Part shown: positions 41,078 through 49,620 of the stretch, piece after piece | Position numbering within the stretch: the first letter of the stretch is position 1 | How the letters are laid out: every line of letters starts with the position of its first letter | Source: Rhodocyclaceae bacterium | GTDB lineage: Bacteria > Pseudomonadota > Gammaproteobacteria > Burkholderiales > Rhodocyclaceae | Length of the DNA stretch: 64,000 bases | Reading direction: 5' to 3' | Assembly (NCBI GenBank): GCA_016704145.1 | Contig: JADJAS010000007.1 | Location: forward strand, 1,860,001 to 1,924,000 | Translations under genes and position numbers: made by a program | Notes under the pieces: generated by a model | Databases searched by the model: none | Seen by the model: only the letters and a program-made list of their open reading frames with translations | What the model was told of the DNA's origin: nothing

Positions 41078-41914
41078 CTAGTCCGGATGGATGGTGCGGG
41101 ATTGCGGGCCACCAAACAGCCGGGCCAGTTCCAAGCCCGGATCGGGCACCCGCATGAAGGCCTCGCCGACGAGGAAGGCGTTGACTCCTCGAGCGCGCAT
41201 CAGCGCCACATCGGCGGCTGTCCGAATCCCCGATTCGGTGACCACGATGCGCTCCTCCGGAATGCGGGACAACTGGCCGAGCGTCGTGTCGAGGTTGACG
41301 GCGAAAGTGCGAAGATTGCGGTTGTTGATGCCAATCAGCGGCGTTTTCAGCCGCAAGGCGTCATCGACTTGGTCGCCATCATGGGCCTCGACGAGCACGG
41401 CCATGCCCAGTTGGTCGGCGAGCGCTTCCATTTCCTGCATCGCGGCTAAGGACAAGGCCGCGACGATCAGCAGAATGGCATCGGCGCCCATGGCCCGGGC
41501 TTCATAGACCTGATAGGGGGCGACCAGGAAGTCCTTGCGCAGCACGGGCAGGGCGCAGGCGGCGCGGGCGGCGTGAAGGTATTCCGGTGCGCCTTGGAAG
41601 AACTGGCGGTCGGTGAGCACGGAGAGGCAGGTCGCGCCATGTCGTTCATAGCTGGCGGCAATCTCGGCCGGGCGGAAGTCCTCGCGCAGCACGCCTTTCG
41701 ACGGGCTGGCCTGCTTGATCTCGGCAATGACCGCCACGCCTGGCGTTCCGCCACGGCTGACTTTGGCGCGGATGGCGCCGATGAAATCGCGTGGCGGATG
41801 GGTTGCGAGGCTGGCCTCGGCCTCGGCGCGAATGACGGCGAGCGGCTTCACGGCCCTCGCGGCGGCGACTTCCTCGCGTTTGACGGCGAGGATTCTGGCC
41901 AGGATGTCGCTCAT
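41078..41914 (-). CDS. trpC: Indole-3-glycerol phosphate synthase
   Basis: TrpC closes CdRP to indole-3-glycerol phosphate in tryptophan synthesis. The 278-aa protein has ILARILAVKREEVAAA, the active-site VAVIAEIKQASPSKGVL, VLRKDFLVAPYQVYEARAMG and IVVTESGIRTAADV signatures. It starts four bases inside the trpD end. It is the last gene of the rpe-gph-trpE-trpG-trpD-trpC run. Confidence 0.95.
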   Translation of the reverse strand: MSDILARILAVKREEVAAARAVKPLAVIRAEAEASLATHPPRDFIGAIRAKVSRGGTPGVAVIAEIKQASPSKGVLREDFRPAEIAASYERHGATCLSVLTDRQFFQGAPEYLHAARAACALPVLRKDFLVAPYQVYEARAMGADAILLIVAALSLAAMQEMEALADQLGMAVLVEAHDGDQVDDALRLKTPLIGINNRNLRTFAVNLDTTLGQLSRIPEERIVVTESGIRTAADVALMRARGVNAFLVGEAFMRVPDPGLELARLFGGPQSRTIHPD

Positions 41915-42936
41915 GCGAATCGGCGCGTGTAGTGAACGAACTCGTCGACCTTCTTGCGCGCGGCGCCGCTGGCGATGGTATCGCGCGCCATCCTGATGCC
42001 GTCGCCGATGCCGTCGACGAGATTGGCGGCGTGGAGCGCGGCGCCGGCATTGAGGACGATGATCTCGCGCGCCGTGCCCGGCTTGTCGTCGAGCGCGGCC
42101 AGCAGCATGGTTTTCGACTCGACGGCGTCGGCCACCCGCAGGCTGCGGTTCGACACCATCTGCAGGCCGAAGTCCTCCGGATGAATCTCGTACTCGCGAA
42201 TCTCGCCATTCTTCAATTCGCCGATCATGGTGGCGGCGCCGAGCGAAATCTCGTCCATGCCATCCTTGCCCCAGACCACCAGCACATGACGGGCACCGAG
42301 TTGCTGCATGACCCGCACCTGGATCCCCACCAGATCCGGGTGGAAGACACCCATCAGCGTGTTGGGCGCGCCGGCGGGATTGGTCAGCGGCCCGAGGATG
42401 TTGAAAATGGTGCGCACGCCCATTTCCTTGCGCACGGGGGCGACGTTCTTCATCGCCGGGTGATGGTTGGGCGCGAACATGAAGCCCATCCCCGTGGCCT
42501 CGATGCATTCGGCCACCCGCGGCGCCGACAGGTTGATGTTGGCGCCCAGCGCCTCCAGCACGTCGGCGCTGCCCGATTTCGACGAGACGCTGCGGTTGCC
42601 GTGCTTGGCGACCGTGGCGCCGGCGGCGGCGGCGACGAAGGCCGAGGCGGTCGAGATGTTGAAGGTATGCGCCGAGTCGCCGCCGGTACCCACAATGTCG
42701 ACGAAGTGGGGATTGTCGGCAACCACCACGGGGGTGCACAGTTCGCGCATCACGGTCGCCGCCGCCGCGATCTCGCCGATGGTCTCCTTCTTGACCCGCA
42801 GCCCGGTGAGGATGGCGGCGGTCATCACCGGCGACACTTCGCCGTTCATGATCAGCCGCATCAGGTGCAGCATCTCGTCGTGGAAGATTTCGCGGTGCTC
42901 GATGGTGCGCTGGAGGGCTTCCTGCGGGGTGATCAT
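41911..42936 (-). CDS. trpD: Anthranilate phosphoribosyltransferase
   Basis: TrpD joins anthranilate and PRPP. The 341-aa protein has the PRPP motif VDIVGTGGDSAHTFNIST, ATVAKHGNRSVSSKSGSAD and FNILGPLTNPAG. ATG 42936 matches the family start. Between it and trpG lies the VapC/Phd pair, so trpD begins only 15 bases after the toxin stop and may be read through from it. The enzyme itself looks intact. Confidence 0.95.
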   Translation of the reverse strand: MITPQEALQRTIEHREIFHDEMLHLMRLIMNGEVSPVMTAAILTGLRVKKETIGEIAAAATVMRELCTPVVVADNPHFVDIVGTGGDSAHTFNISTASAFVAAAAGATVAKHGNRSVSSKSGSADVLEALGANINLSAPRVAECIEATGMGFMFAPNHHPAMKNVAPVRKEMGVRTIFNILGPLTNPAGAPNTLMGVFHPDLVGIQVRVMQQLGARHVLVVWGKDGMDEISLGAATMIGELKNGEIREYEIHPEDFGLQMVSNRSLRVADAVESKTMLLAALDDKPGTAREIIVLNAGAALHAANLVDGIGDGIRMARDTIASGAARKKVDEFVHYTRRFA

Positions 42937-42950
42937 GGCGTTTGTCCCAA

Positions 42951-43379
42951 TCAATGACCGGTGAACCAGTTGTGAATCCTGAGACCGGAGAAATGCTTGA
43001 AGTCGGTCACGTTGCGCGTGACCAGCGTCAATTCGTGAACATGGGCAATGGCGGCGATCTGGCCATCGGCAAAGGGCGGTGTCAATCCCTTGGCGGCGAG
43101 TCGGGCGCGCTCGGCGGCATGCCACTCCGCCGCCTCGGCCGTGTAGGGAAGGACGGGCAGTTCGGTCTGGCGCAGCGTCTCGATGAAAGCGCCGATCGCA
43201 TCGCGCTTGCGCGAGGGCGCGAGTAGCGCGAGGCCGTGGCTCAACTCGTGCCAGGTGATCGAGGAGGTGGCGATCTGCTCGCCGGCTTTCAGCAGGCGAG
43301 CCATTACGCCGGGGTCGGGAGTCGCTCGCGTCGGCTCCGACAGGATGTTGGTGTCGAGCAGGAACTTCAGGGGCGCCAT
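42951..43379 (-). CDS. vapC: PIN-domain toxin, VapC family
   Basis: The 142-aa protein has the PIN-domain acidic residues: Asp in FLLDTNILSE at residue 9, Glu in TWHELSHGLAL near 45, Asp in PFADGQIAAIA near 103 and Asp in TRNVTDFKHFSGL near 125. VapC toxins are site-specific ribonucleases. It overlaps the Phd-type antitoxin by 13 bases. It sits inside the trp operon between trpG and trpD, on the same strand. Confidence 0.88.
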   Translation of the reverse strand: MAPLKFLLDTNILSEPTRATPDPGVMARLLKAGEQIATSSITWHELSHGLALLAPSRKRDAIGAFIETLRQTELPVLPYTAEAAEWHAAERARLAAKGLTPPFADGQIAAIAHVHELTLVTRNVTDFKHFSGLRIHNWFTGH

Positions 43380-43636
43380 GCCGCTCGTCCCGGCGAATGG
43401 TCGCGCTCCGTCAGCCAATCCGTGTCGTCGAGCGCGGCGGCGTTGGCTGCGCGGAAGCGCTGGATTGCCTCGGCAAGCGAGCGCCGTTGCGCGAGACGGG
43501 AATAATCGGTCGCCGAGACCACGACGGCCACGGGGCGGCCGCGCCGCGACAGCGTCACCGGCCGTCCGGCCTCGGCTTCGCGGATGACGCTGGAAAGGTC
43601 GTTGCGTGCCTCGGCAATGGAGTAAATCTTGTCCAT
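43367..43636 (-). CDS. Phd/YefM-type antitoxin
   Basis: The 89-aa protein begins KIYSIAEARNDLSSVIREAE and contains VTLSRRGRPVAVVVSATDY, the Phd/YefM DNA-binding fold, then an acidic C-terminus (about residues 60-89) that would mask the toxin. The stop overlaps the toxin start. Such antitoxins repress their own promoter; a 42-base AT-rich gap toward trpG could hold the operator but I see no clear palindrome. Confidence 0.88.
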   Translation of the reverse strand: MDKIYSIAEARNDLSSVIREAEAGRPVTLSRRGRPVAVVVSATDYSRLAQRRSLAEAIQRFRAANAAALDDTDWLTERDHSPGRAAWRP

Positions 43637-43678
43637 GGCGATTCCCCGAAATGTCTATCTTGATGGCTAAATTATCCG

Positions 43679-44251
43679 TTACGCCAGCGGGCCCTGCAAG
43701 AAATTGCGCAGCAGGTCGTGGCCGCGCTCGGTCATGATCGACTCGGGATGGAACTGCACGCCTTCCACCGCCAGCGTCTTGTGGCGCACGCCCATGATCT
43801 CGCCATCCTCCGTCCAGGCGGTGATGTCGAGACAATCGGGCAAGGTTTCGCGGCGGATCGCCAGCGAGTGGTAGCGCGTCGCGGTGAGCGGATTCGGCAG
43901 ACCCTTGAAGACGCCGATGTCGGCGTGATGGATGGGCGAGAGCTTGCCATGCATCATGGTCTTGGCATGGACGATCTCGCCGCCGAAGGCGTAGCCGATG
44001 CTCTGGTGGCCGAGGCAGACGCCGAGAATCGGGATATTGCCGGCGAATTCCTGGATCACCGCCACCGAGATGCCGGCCTCCTTCGGCGAGCACGGGCCGG
44101 GGGAGATCACCAGATGGTCCGGCTGCATTGCCGCGATTTCCTTTAGCGTGATGGCGTCGTTGCGATAAACGCGCACGTCTTCGCCCAACTCGCCGAAATA
44201 CTGCACGAGGTTGTAGGTGAAGGAATCATAGTTGTCGATCATGAGAAGCAT
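43679..44251 (-). CDS. trpG: Anthranilate synthase glutamine amidotransferase component
   Basis: TrpG releases ammonia from glutamine for TrpE. The 190-aa protein has the class I triad region: Cys in ILGVCLGHQSIGYAFGG, and His/Glu in GVQFHPES. LLMIDNYDSFTYNLVQYFGE is the standard N-terminus. It lies 10 bases after trpE and before the antitoxin gene. Length is normal; the same protein may also serve folate synthesis. Confidence 0.95.
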   Translation of the reverse strand: MLLMIDNYDSFTYNLVQYFGELGEDVRVYRNDAITLKEIAAMQPDHLVISPGPCSPKEAGISVAVIQEFAGNIPILGVCLGHQSIGYAFGGEIVHAKTMMHGKLSPIHHADIGVFKGLPNPLTATRYHSLAIRRETLPDCLDITAWTEDGEIMGVRHKTLAVEGVQFHPESIMTERGHDLLRNFLQGPLA

Positions 44252-44261
44252 GGCAATCTCC

Positions 44262-45746
44262 TCACTCGAAGCGGGTGTCGAGGCCGCTCTCGGCCATCTC
44301 GGCGGCGCGCAACAGCGCCCGCGCCTTGTTGCGTGTCTCTTCCCATTCCGAATCGGGATTGGAGTCGGCGACGATGCCGGCGCCGGCCTGCACGTGGATG
44401 CGGCCGTCCTTCAGCACGGCGGTGCGGATGGCGATGGCCAGGTCCATGTCGCCGTTGAAACCGAGATAGCCGACGGCGCCGGCGTAGATGCCGCGCTTGG
44501 TCGGCTCCAGTTCGTCGATGATTTCCATCGCCCGCACCTTGGGCGCGCCGGAGACCGTGCCGGCCGGGAAGGTGGCCTTGAGCACCGACACCGGACCTTC
44601 GTCGTCCTTGATCTGGCCTTCGACGTTGGAGACGATGTGCATGACGTGCGAGTAGCGCTCGATGACGTACTGCTGTGTCACCTTGACCGAGCCGATCTTG
44701 GCGACGCGGCCGACATCGTTGCGGCCGAGGTCGAGCAGTTGCAGGTGCTCGGCGCGCTCCTTCTCGTCGGCCAGCAGCTCGGCGGCGAGCGCCTCGTCCT
44801 CGGCCAGCGTGGCGCCGCGCTTGCGCGTGCCGGCGATCGGCCGTGCCGTCACCGTGCCGTCTTCGAGGCGAACCAGGATTTCGGGCGAAGCGCCGACGAC
44901 GTGGAAGTCCTCGAAATCGAAATAGAACATGTAGGGCGAGGGATTCAGCGTGCGCAGCGCGCGGTAAAGCGCCAGCGGCGAGGCGCGGTAGGGCTTGCTC
45001 ATCCGCTGGCTCAATACCACCTGCATGACGTCGCCGTCGGTGATGTATTGCTTGGCGCGGACCACGGCCGCCTTGAAGGCCGCCTCACCGAATTCGGATT
45101 CTGCCGGCGCGCTGTCCGTGGCGGCATCGGCGGGAATCGCCACCGGCGCGCGCAGCTTGGCCAGCAGTTCCTTGAGTCGCGCCTGGGCCTGCTTCCAGGC
45201 GCCCGGGAAACCGGGCTCGGCGTAGACGACCAGCGTCAGCTTGCCCGAGAGGTTGTCGACAATGGCGATTTCCTCGGAGAGCATCAGCAGCATGTCGGGC
45301 GCGCCGATCGGGTCGGGCTTCTTCGCCTTATCCGAATGGGCCAGCTTCGGCTCGATGGCGCGCACGGTGTCGTAGCCAAAGTAGCCGACCAGGCCGCCGC
45401 AGAAGCGTGGCAGTCCCCGGAGGTCCGGCACCTTGAAGCGCGCCATGAACTCCGAGATGAAGGACATTGGATTCGTGTGGTCGCGCCGTTCGGCGACGCG
45501 GTTGCCGGTCAGCAACAGGATGCTGGAATCGTAGACCGCGATGCGCGTCGTCGAGGCGATGCCGATGAAGGAATAGCGGCCGAAGCGTTCGCCGCCCTGT
45601 ACCGATTCCAGCAGGTACGAGTAGGGGCTCGCCGCCAGCTTGAGATAGATCGACAGCGGCGTGTCGAGGTCGGCGAAGGTTTCGAGGGTGACGGGAATCC
45701 GGTTGTAGCCTTCGGCGGCCAGCCGGTTGAATTCCGATTCAGTCAT
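44262..45746 (-). CDS. trpE: Anthranilate synthase component I
   Basis: TrpE converts chorismate to anthranilate. The 494-aa protein has the chorismate-binding C-terminal half with IAGTRKRGATLAEDE, LLADEKERAEHLQLLDLGRN, SHVMHIVSNVEG and FPAGTVSGAPKVRAMEI. An N-terminal SPYSYLLESVQGGERFGRYS region suits tryptophan feedback binding. A 154-base gap separates it from gph; no leader peptide with Trp codons was found in it, so attenuation is not evident. Confidence 0.95.
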   Translation of the reverse strand: MTESEFNRLAAEGYNRIPVTLETFADLDTPLSIYLKLAASPYSYLLESVQGGERFGRYSFIGIASTTRIAVYDSSILLLTGNRVAERRDHTNPMSFISEFMARFKVPDLRGLPRFCGGLVGYFGYDTVRAIEPKLAHSDKAKKPDPIGAPDMLLMLSEEIAIVDNLSGKLTLVVYAEPGFPGAWKQAQARLKELLAKLRAPVAIPADAATDSAPAESEFGEAAFKAAVVRAKQYITDGDVMQVVLSQRMSKPYRASPLALYRALRTLNPSPYMFYFDFEDFHVVGASPEILVRLEDGTVTARPIAGTRKRGATLAEDEALAAELLADEKERAEHLQLLDLGRNDVGRVAKIGSVKVTQQYVIERYSHVMHIVSNVEGQIKDDEGPVSVLKATFPAGTVSGAPKVRAMEIIDELEPTKRGIYAGAVGYLGFNGDMDLAIAIRTAVLKDGRIHVQAGAGIVADSNPDSEWEETRNKARALLRAAEMAESGLDTRFE

Positions 45747-45900
45747 GATGGCTCCACTGCTTGCAGCTTGCGAAAGTCAGCGCTGGCGGTACGCCGAAAA
45801 TACTCGGCGGCAGCGCGGGGCGAACAAACTTATCGCCAGGGGCGCCAGGGCCAGGCCTCTGCCCAGCGGGGGCGGACAACTTTCGTGGTGGAGAGAATCA

Positions 45901-46572
45901 TCATGCTATGTCGATGCGACTTGCGGCGTCTTCGATGCTGGCGACTATAGCATCGCAATCCAGGCCGCGCACGTCCTGGCCCTCGTTGTAGCCGTAGGGC
46001 ACGAGGAAGACCTTGCAGCCGGCCGATTTGCCAGCCTTGAAGTCGTGCACCGAATCACCGATCAGCAGCGTGTCGGCTGGCGAAACGTCGAGCCGGCCGC
46101 AGGCCCAGACCACTGGCATGGGGTCGGGTTTCGGCCTGGGCAGCAGGTCGCCGGGCACGACCACGTCCATGAACGGCGCGAGACCGGAGCGGTCGAGCAG
46201 CACCGAGGTAAAGGCGCCAGCCTTGTTGGTGATGACGCCCAGCGGCAGGCCCTTGGCCTTGAGCGCCTTCAGCCCCTCCATGACGCCGGGAAAAGGCCGG
46301 GAGGCACGGCCATTGACTTCGGCGTAGTGCTTCTTGAACGACGCCAGCGCCTTTTCGGGCGGCGGCGCCGGATCGTCGGCCGCATCGAGCTTGCCGGCCA
46401 GGATGCGCTTGACCAGGTTCGGAATGCCGCGTCCGACGTAGGCGCGGATGTCCTCGACGGTCACCGGTGGCCGGTCGAGGTCTGCGAGCATGCCGCTGGC
46501 CGCGGCGTGCAGGTCGAGGACAGTGTCGAGCAGCGTTCCGTCCAGATCCAGCAGAACGGCGCGAGCGTTCAA
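45901..46572 (-). CDS. gph: Phosphoglycolate phosphatase (HAD family)
   Basis: Gph dephosphorylates 2-phosphoglycolate from DNA repair or photorespiration-like reactions. The 223-aa protein has HAD motif I LLDLDGTLLDT, motif II VITNKAGAF, Lys in RPKPDPMPV and motif IV LIGDSVHDF. The start is TTG 46572, overlapping the rpe stop by four bases. rpe-gph-trpE order is a common betaproteobacterial arrangement. Confidence 0.92.
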   Translation of the reverse strand: MNARAVLLDLDGTLLDTVLDLHAAASGMLADLDRPPVTVEDIRAYVGRGIPNLVKRILAGKLDAADDPAPPPEKALASFKKHYAEVNGRASRPFPGVMEGLKALKAKGLPLGVITNKAGAFTSVLLDRSGLAPFMDVVVPGDLLPRPKPDPMPVVWACGRLDVSPADTLLIGDSVHDFKAGKSAGCKVFLVPYGYNEGQDVRGLDCDAIVASIEDAASRIDIA

Positions 46573-47261
46573 ACCTTGGCCAGCTCCGCACGCATTTGCG
46601 CGATGATGCTGTCGTAGCGGTTGGGATCGGCTTCGTTGCGCTTGCCGAACACGGCCGAGCCGGCGACGAAGGTATCCACGCCGGCGCGCGCGCCTTGGGC
46701 GATGTTGGCCGGGCTGACGCCACCATCGATCTCCAGTTCGATATCGAGGCCGCGCTCGTCGATCATTCGGCGGACTATTCTGGCCTTGTCGAGCACGTGG
46801 GGGATGAACTTCTGGCCGCCGAAGCCCGGATTGACCGACATCAGCAGCACCATGTCGAGCTTGTCGAGCGTGTATTCGAGCACGTCCAGCGGCGTGGCCG
46901 GGTTGAAGACGAGGCCCGCCTTGCAGCCGCATTCCTTGATGAGTCCTATCGTCCTATCGATGTGCTCGGAAGCTTCCGGATGGAAGGTGATGTAGCTGGC
47001 GCCGGCCTTGGCGAAATCGGGGACGATGCGGTCGACCGGCTTGACCATCAGGTGCACGTCGATCGGCGCGGTGACGCCGTGCTTCCTCAATGCTTCGCAG
47101 ACTAGCGGGCCGATGGTCAAGTTCGGCACGTAGTGGTTATCCATGACATCGAAATGGACGATATCGGCGCCGGAAGCCAGTACATTGTCGACTTCCTCGC
47201 CCAACCTGGCGAAGTTGGCGGACAGGATCGATGGCGCGATGCGGTAGCCGGGCTTGGCCAT
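46569..47261 (-). CDS. rpe: Ribulose-phosphate 3-epimerase
   Basis: Rpe interconverts ribulose-5- and xylulose-5-phosphate. The 230-aa TIM barrel has APSILSANFARLGEEV, HFDVMDNHYVPNLTIGP, HLMVKPVDRIVPDF, MSVNPGFGGQKFIP and DGGVSPANI, with the metal His and Asp residues intact. AGGAGG lies eight bases ahead of the ATG. It is divergent from apaG across 98 bases. Confidence 0.96.
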   Translation of the reverse strand: MAKPGYRIAPSILSANFARLGEEVDNVLASGADIVHFDVMDNHYVPNLTIGPLVCEALRKHGVTAPIDVHLMVKPVDRIVPDFAKAGASYITFHPEASEHIDRTIGLIKECGCKAGLVFNPATPLDVLEYTLDKLDMVLLMSVNPGFGGQKFIPHVLDKARIVRRMIDERGLDIELEIDGGVSPANIAQGARAGVDTFVAGSAVFGKRNEADPNRYDSIIAQMRAELAKV

Positions 47262-47359
47262 GGAACAGGCCTCCTCAATTAGAATGAATCGATTCTAGCG
47301 GGGCCGACCATCATGCCCGCTAATTTTTTCTGATGGCAACCATAAGGTGACCGAGAGCG

Positions 47360-47743
47360 ATGGGTGAAGCCAAGAAGTACGAGATTCGCGTCGATGTCGT
47401 GACCAGCTATCTGGAGGATCAGTCCGAGCCGCCGGCGAACCGGTATGTCTTCTCCTATGCCATGACCATCAGCAATGTCGGCACCGTCACGGCCCAGCTG
47501 ATTTCCCGCCACTGGGTGATCACGGATGCCGCCGGGCGTGTCCAGGAAGTGCGCGGGCTCGGCGTGGTCGGCCATCAGCCGCTGCTGCGCCCGGGCGAGA
47601 AGTTCGAGTACGCCAGCGGCTGCGCGCTCGAAACGCCGGTGGGCACCATGAAGGGCAGCTACCAGATGGTGGCCGAGGACGGCACGCAGTTCGATGCGCC
47701 GGTCGCCGAGTTCGTCCTATCCATGCCGCGCACCCTGCACTAG
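47360..47743 (+). CDS. apaG: Co2+/Mg2+ efflux protein ApaG
   Basis: The 127-aa protein is a single fibronectin-type ApaG domain with VDVVTSYLEDQSEPPANRYVF, TAQLISRHWVITDAAGRVQEV and GSYQMVAEDGTQFDAPV. Its role is incompletely understood; links to cobalt tolerance and diadenosine tetraphosphate are inherited from E. coli operon data. The last 27 bases overlap the convergent methyltransferase-like gene. Confidence 0.92.
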   Translation: MGEAKKYEIRVDVVTSYLEDQSEPPANRYVFSYAMTISNVGTVTAQLISRHWVITDAAGRVQEVRGLGVVGHQPLLRPGEKFEYASGCALETPVGTMKGSYQMVAEDGTQFDAPVAEFVLSMPRTLH

Positions 47744-48358
47744 CGCTGCCGCTTCCGCCACCGACAGCCACTTCCACGGCAGCGGCACCAGTCCCGGCAC
47801 CCGTCGCCGATATTCGCGGTAGGTGTCGCCATGCATCGCGACCAGCTTGTTCTCCTCCAGCCGCGAACCGACCACGAAGTAGAGCGTGACGACGACCGCC
47901 GACACGAGCAGTGGCGCGTTCATGTCACGAGTCCACGTCAGCACCAGGGCAAGGCAGTACCAAGGATGGCGCACGTATCGATGCAGGTGCGAAATTCCGA
48001 AGCGCTCATGATCCTCGACGCCACGGTCGCCTTGCCGTAGCTGGCGCAGGCCAAAGAACTCCTGTGTGTCATAGGCGCGGCCCGCTACGGCCGTTCCGGC
48101 CAAGGCCGCCAGCGCCAGGCCGTTCGCCAACCATGCCCAGGGGCCTGTCCAGCGCCACAGCCAATCGCTCGCCGTGCCATACACCAGCCAAAGCAGGGGC
48201 AGCAGTGCGATGACGGCGAAGATGTTGAAGCCCAACCGGTAGGCAGGCATGGCGCCGGGCCAGCGGCGTGCCACCCAGTTCTTGCAAGTCGTGGAGGCGA
48301 GCAGCGAATGGATCGCTCCGTAGAAAATCCAGGCCAGCGCTATCCAGACGAGATTCAC
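47717..48358 (-). CDS. Isoprenylcysteine-methyltransferase-like (NnrU-like) membrane protein
   Basis: The 213-aa protein has about five spans (WIALAWIFYGAIHSLLA, NIFAVIALLPLLWLVYG and others). The C-terminal HLHRYVRHPWYCLALVL and EENKLVAMHGDTYREYRRRVP segments match the ICMT/phospholipid methyltransferase-like fold with its RHP and E..L..G..Y.EY motifs. A methyl-acceptor is unknown. The start is GTG 48358, overlapping the argJ stop by four bases, so it may be coupled to argJ. Confidence 0.7.
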   Translation of the reverse strand: MNLVWIALAWIFYGAIHSLLASTTCKNWVARRWPGAMPAYRLGFNIFAVIALLPLLWLVYGTASDWLWRWTGPWAWLANGLALAALAGTAVAGRAYDTQEFFGLRQLRQGDRGVEDHERFGISHLHRYVRHPWYCLALVLTWTRDMNAPLLVSAVVVTLYFVVGSRLEENKLVAMHGDTYREYRRRVPGLVPLPWKWLSVAEAAALVQGARHG

Positions 48359-49605
48359 GACCGATAATCCGCGTTGATCTTCACGTAGTCGTAGGAAAAG
48401 TCGCAAGTCCACACCTTGCCTTGCGCGCTGCCGCGGCCGAGGTCGACGCGGACGGTAATCTCGGCGGGCTTCATGGCGGCTGCGCCATCCTCTTCCTTGT
48501 AGCTCGCCGCGCGGCCGCCGTTCTCGGAGACGAGGACCTCATTGTGCCCATTGCCGAGCCAGACTTTCACCTTCGATACGTCGAGGTCGCGCAGCGCGGC
48601 GTCGTTGCCCCAGGCGTTGCCGATGGCGCCGAGGATACGGCCGAGGTTGGGGTCTGACGCGAAGAAGGCGGTCTTGACCAGCGGCGAGTGGGCGATGGTG
48701 TAGCCGACGGCCTTGGCCTCGTCCTTCGAACGGGCGCCGGCGACGGCGATCTCGATGAACTTGGTGGCGCCCTCGCCGTCGCGGGCGATGGCCTGCGCCA
48801 GCGTGCGCGCGACTTCGATGACGGCCAGTTTGAATTCGTTCCAGCCCGTGGTATCGATGGTCTCGAAGCGGGCGCGGCCCTTGCCGGTGGCGATCAGGAT
48901 GAATGAGTCGTTGGTCGAGGTGTCGCCATCGACGGTGACACAGTTGAAGGACTCGTCGGCGACTTCCTTGACCAGGCGCTCCAGCATGGGCTGGGCGACG
49001 ATGGCGTCGGTGGCGACGAAGCCGAGCATGGTCGCCATGTTCGGCTTGATCATGCCGGCGCCCTTGGCGATGCCGGTGATGGTGACCGGTTGGCCGGCGA
49101 TGGTGACCTGCTTCGACGCGGCCTTGGCGACGGTGTCGGTGGTCATGATGGCGTGCGCCGCGTCGTACCAGCCATCGGCCTTGAGGGCGCTCTGGGCGCC
49201 GGGCAGGCCGGCGATGAGGCGGTCGACCGGCAGCGGTTCGAGGATCACGCCGGTGGAGAAGGGCAGCACCTGGTCGGCGCGTATGTCGAGGATGCGCGCG
49301 ACCGCCTGGCAGCTCTGCTTCGAAGCCGCGAGGCCCATCTCGCCGGTGCCGGCGTTGGCGATGCCGGTATTGATGACCAGCGCGCGGATGTCGTTGCCGG
49401 TGAGGTGTTGGCGGCACATCTGCACCGGCGCGGCGCAGAAACGGTTCTGGGTGAACACGCCGGCGACGCGGCTGCCCGCCGCCAGTTCGATCAGCGTCAG
49501 GTCGCGGCGGTTGGCCTTGCGGATGCCGGCTTCGGTGACACCGAGACGGACGCCGGCCACCGGATGCAACTCGGCTGCCACCGGCGGGTTCAGGTTGACG
49601 GGCAT
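48355..49605 (-). CDS. argJ: Bifunctional glutamate N-acetyltransferase / N-acetylglutamate synthase
   Basis: ArgJ recycles the acetyl group from N-acetylornithine to glutamate in arginine synthesis. The 416-aa precursor cleaves itself at the conserved Thr of GMIKPNMATMLGFVATD near residue 194. LALGVTEAG-like KLGVTEAGIRKANR, TVDGDTSTNDS and PNLGRILGAIGNAWG are further signatures. It follows glnE by 15 bases on the same strand and ends in the methyltransferase-like start. Confidence 0.95.
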   Translation of the reverse strand: MPVNLNPPVAAELHPVAGVRLGVTEAGIRKANRRDLTLIELAAGSRVAGVFTQNRFCAAPVQMCRQHLTGNDIRALVINTGIANAGTGEMGLAASKQSCQAVARILDIRADQVLPFSTGVILEPLPVDRLIAGLPGAQSALKADGWYDAAHAIMTTDTVAKAASKQVTIAGQPVTITGIAKGAGMIKPNMATMLGFVATDAIVAQPMLERLVKEVADESFNCVTVDGDTSTNDSFILIATGKGRARFETIDTTGWNEFKLAVIEVARTLAQAIARDGEGATKFIEIAVAGARSKDEAKAVGYTIAHSPLVKTAFFASDPNLGRILGAIGNAWGNDAALRDLDVSKVKVWLGNGHNEVLVSENGGRAASYKEEDGAAAMKPAEITVRVDLGRGSAQGKVWTCDFSYDYVKINADYRS

Positions 49606-49620
49606 GGTCGTTTCCTTGTT

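Noticed and set aside
41050..41078. FNR box in the AT-rich stretch upstream of the porin
   Set aside because: TTGATATATAAATTGATC has two same-orientation TTGAT halves, not the inverted spacing required for FNR/Dnr.
45747..45900. trp attenuator leader upstream of trpE
   Set aside because: No short frame with consecutive Trp codons and no terminator/antiterminator pair could be seen.
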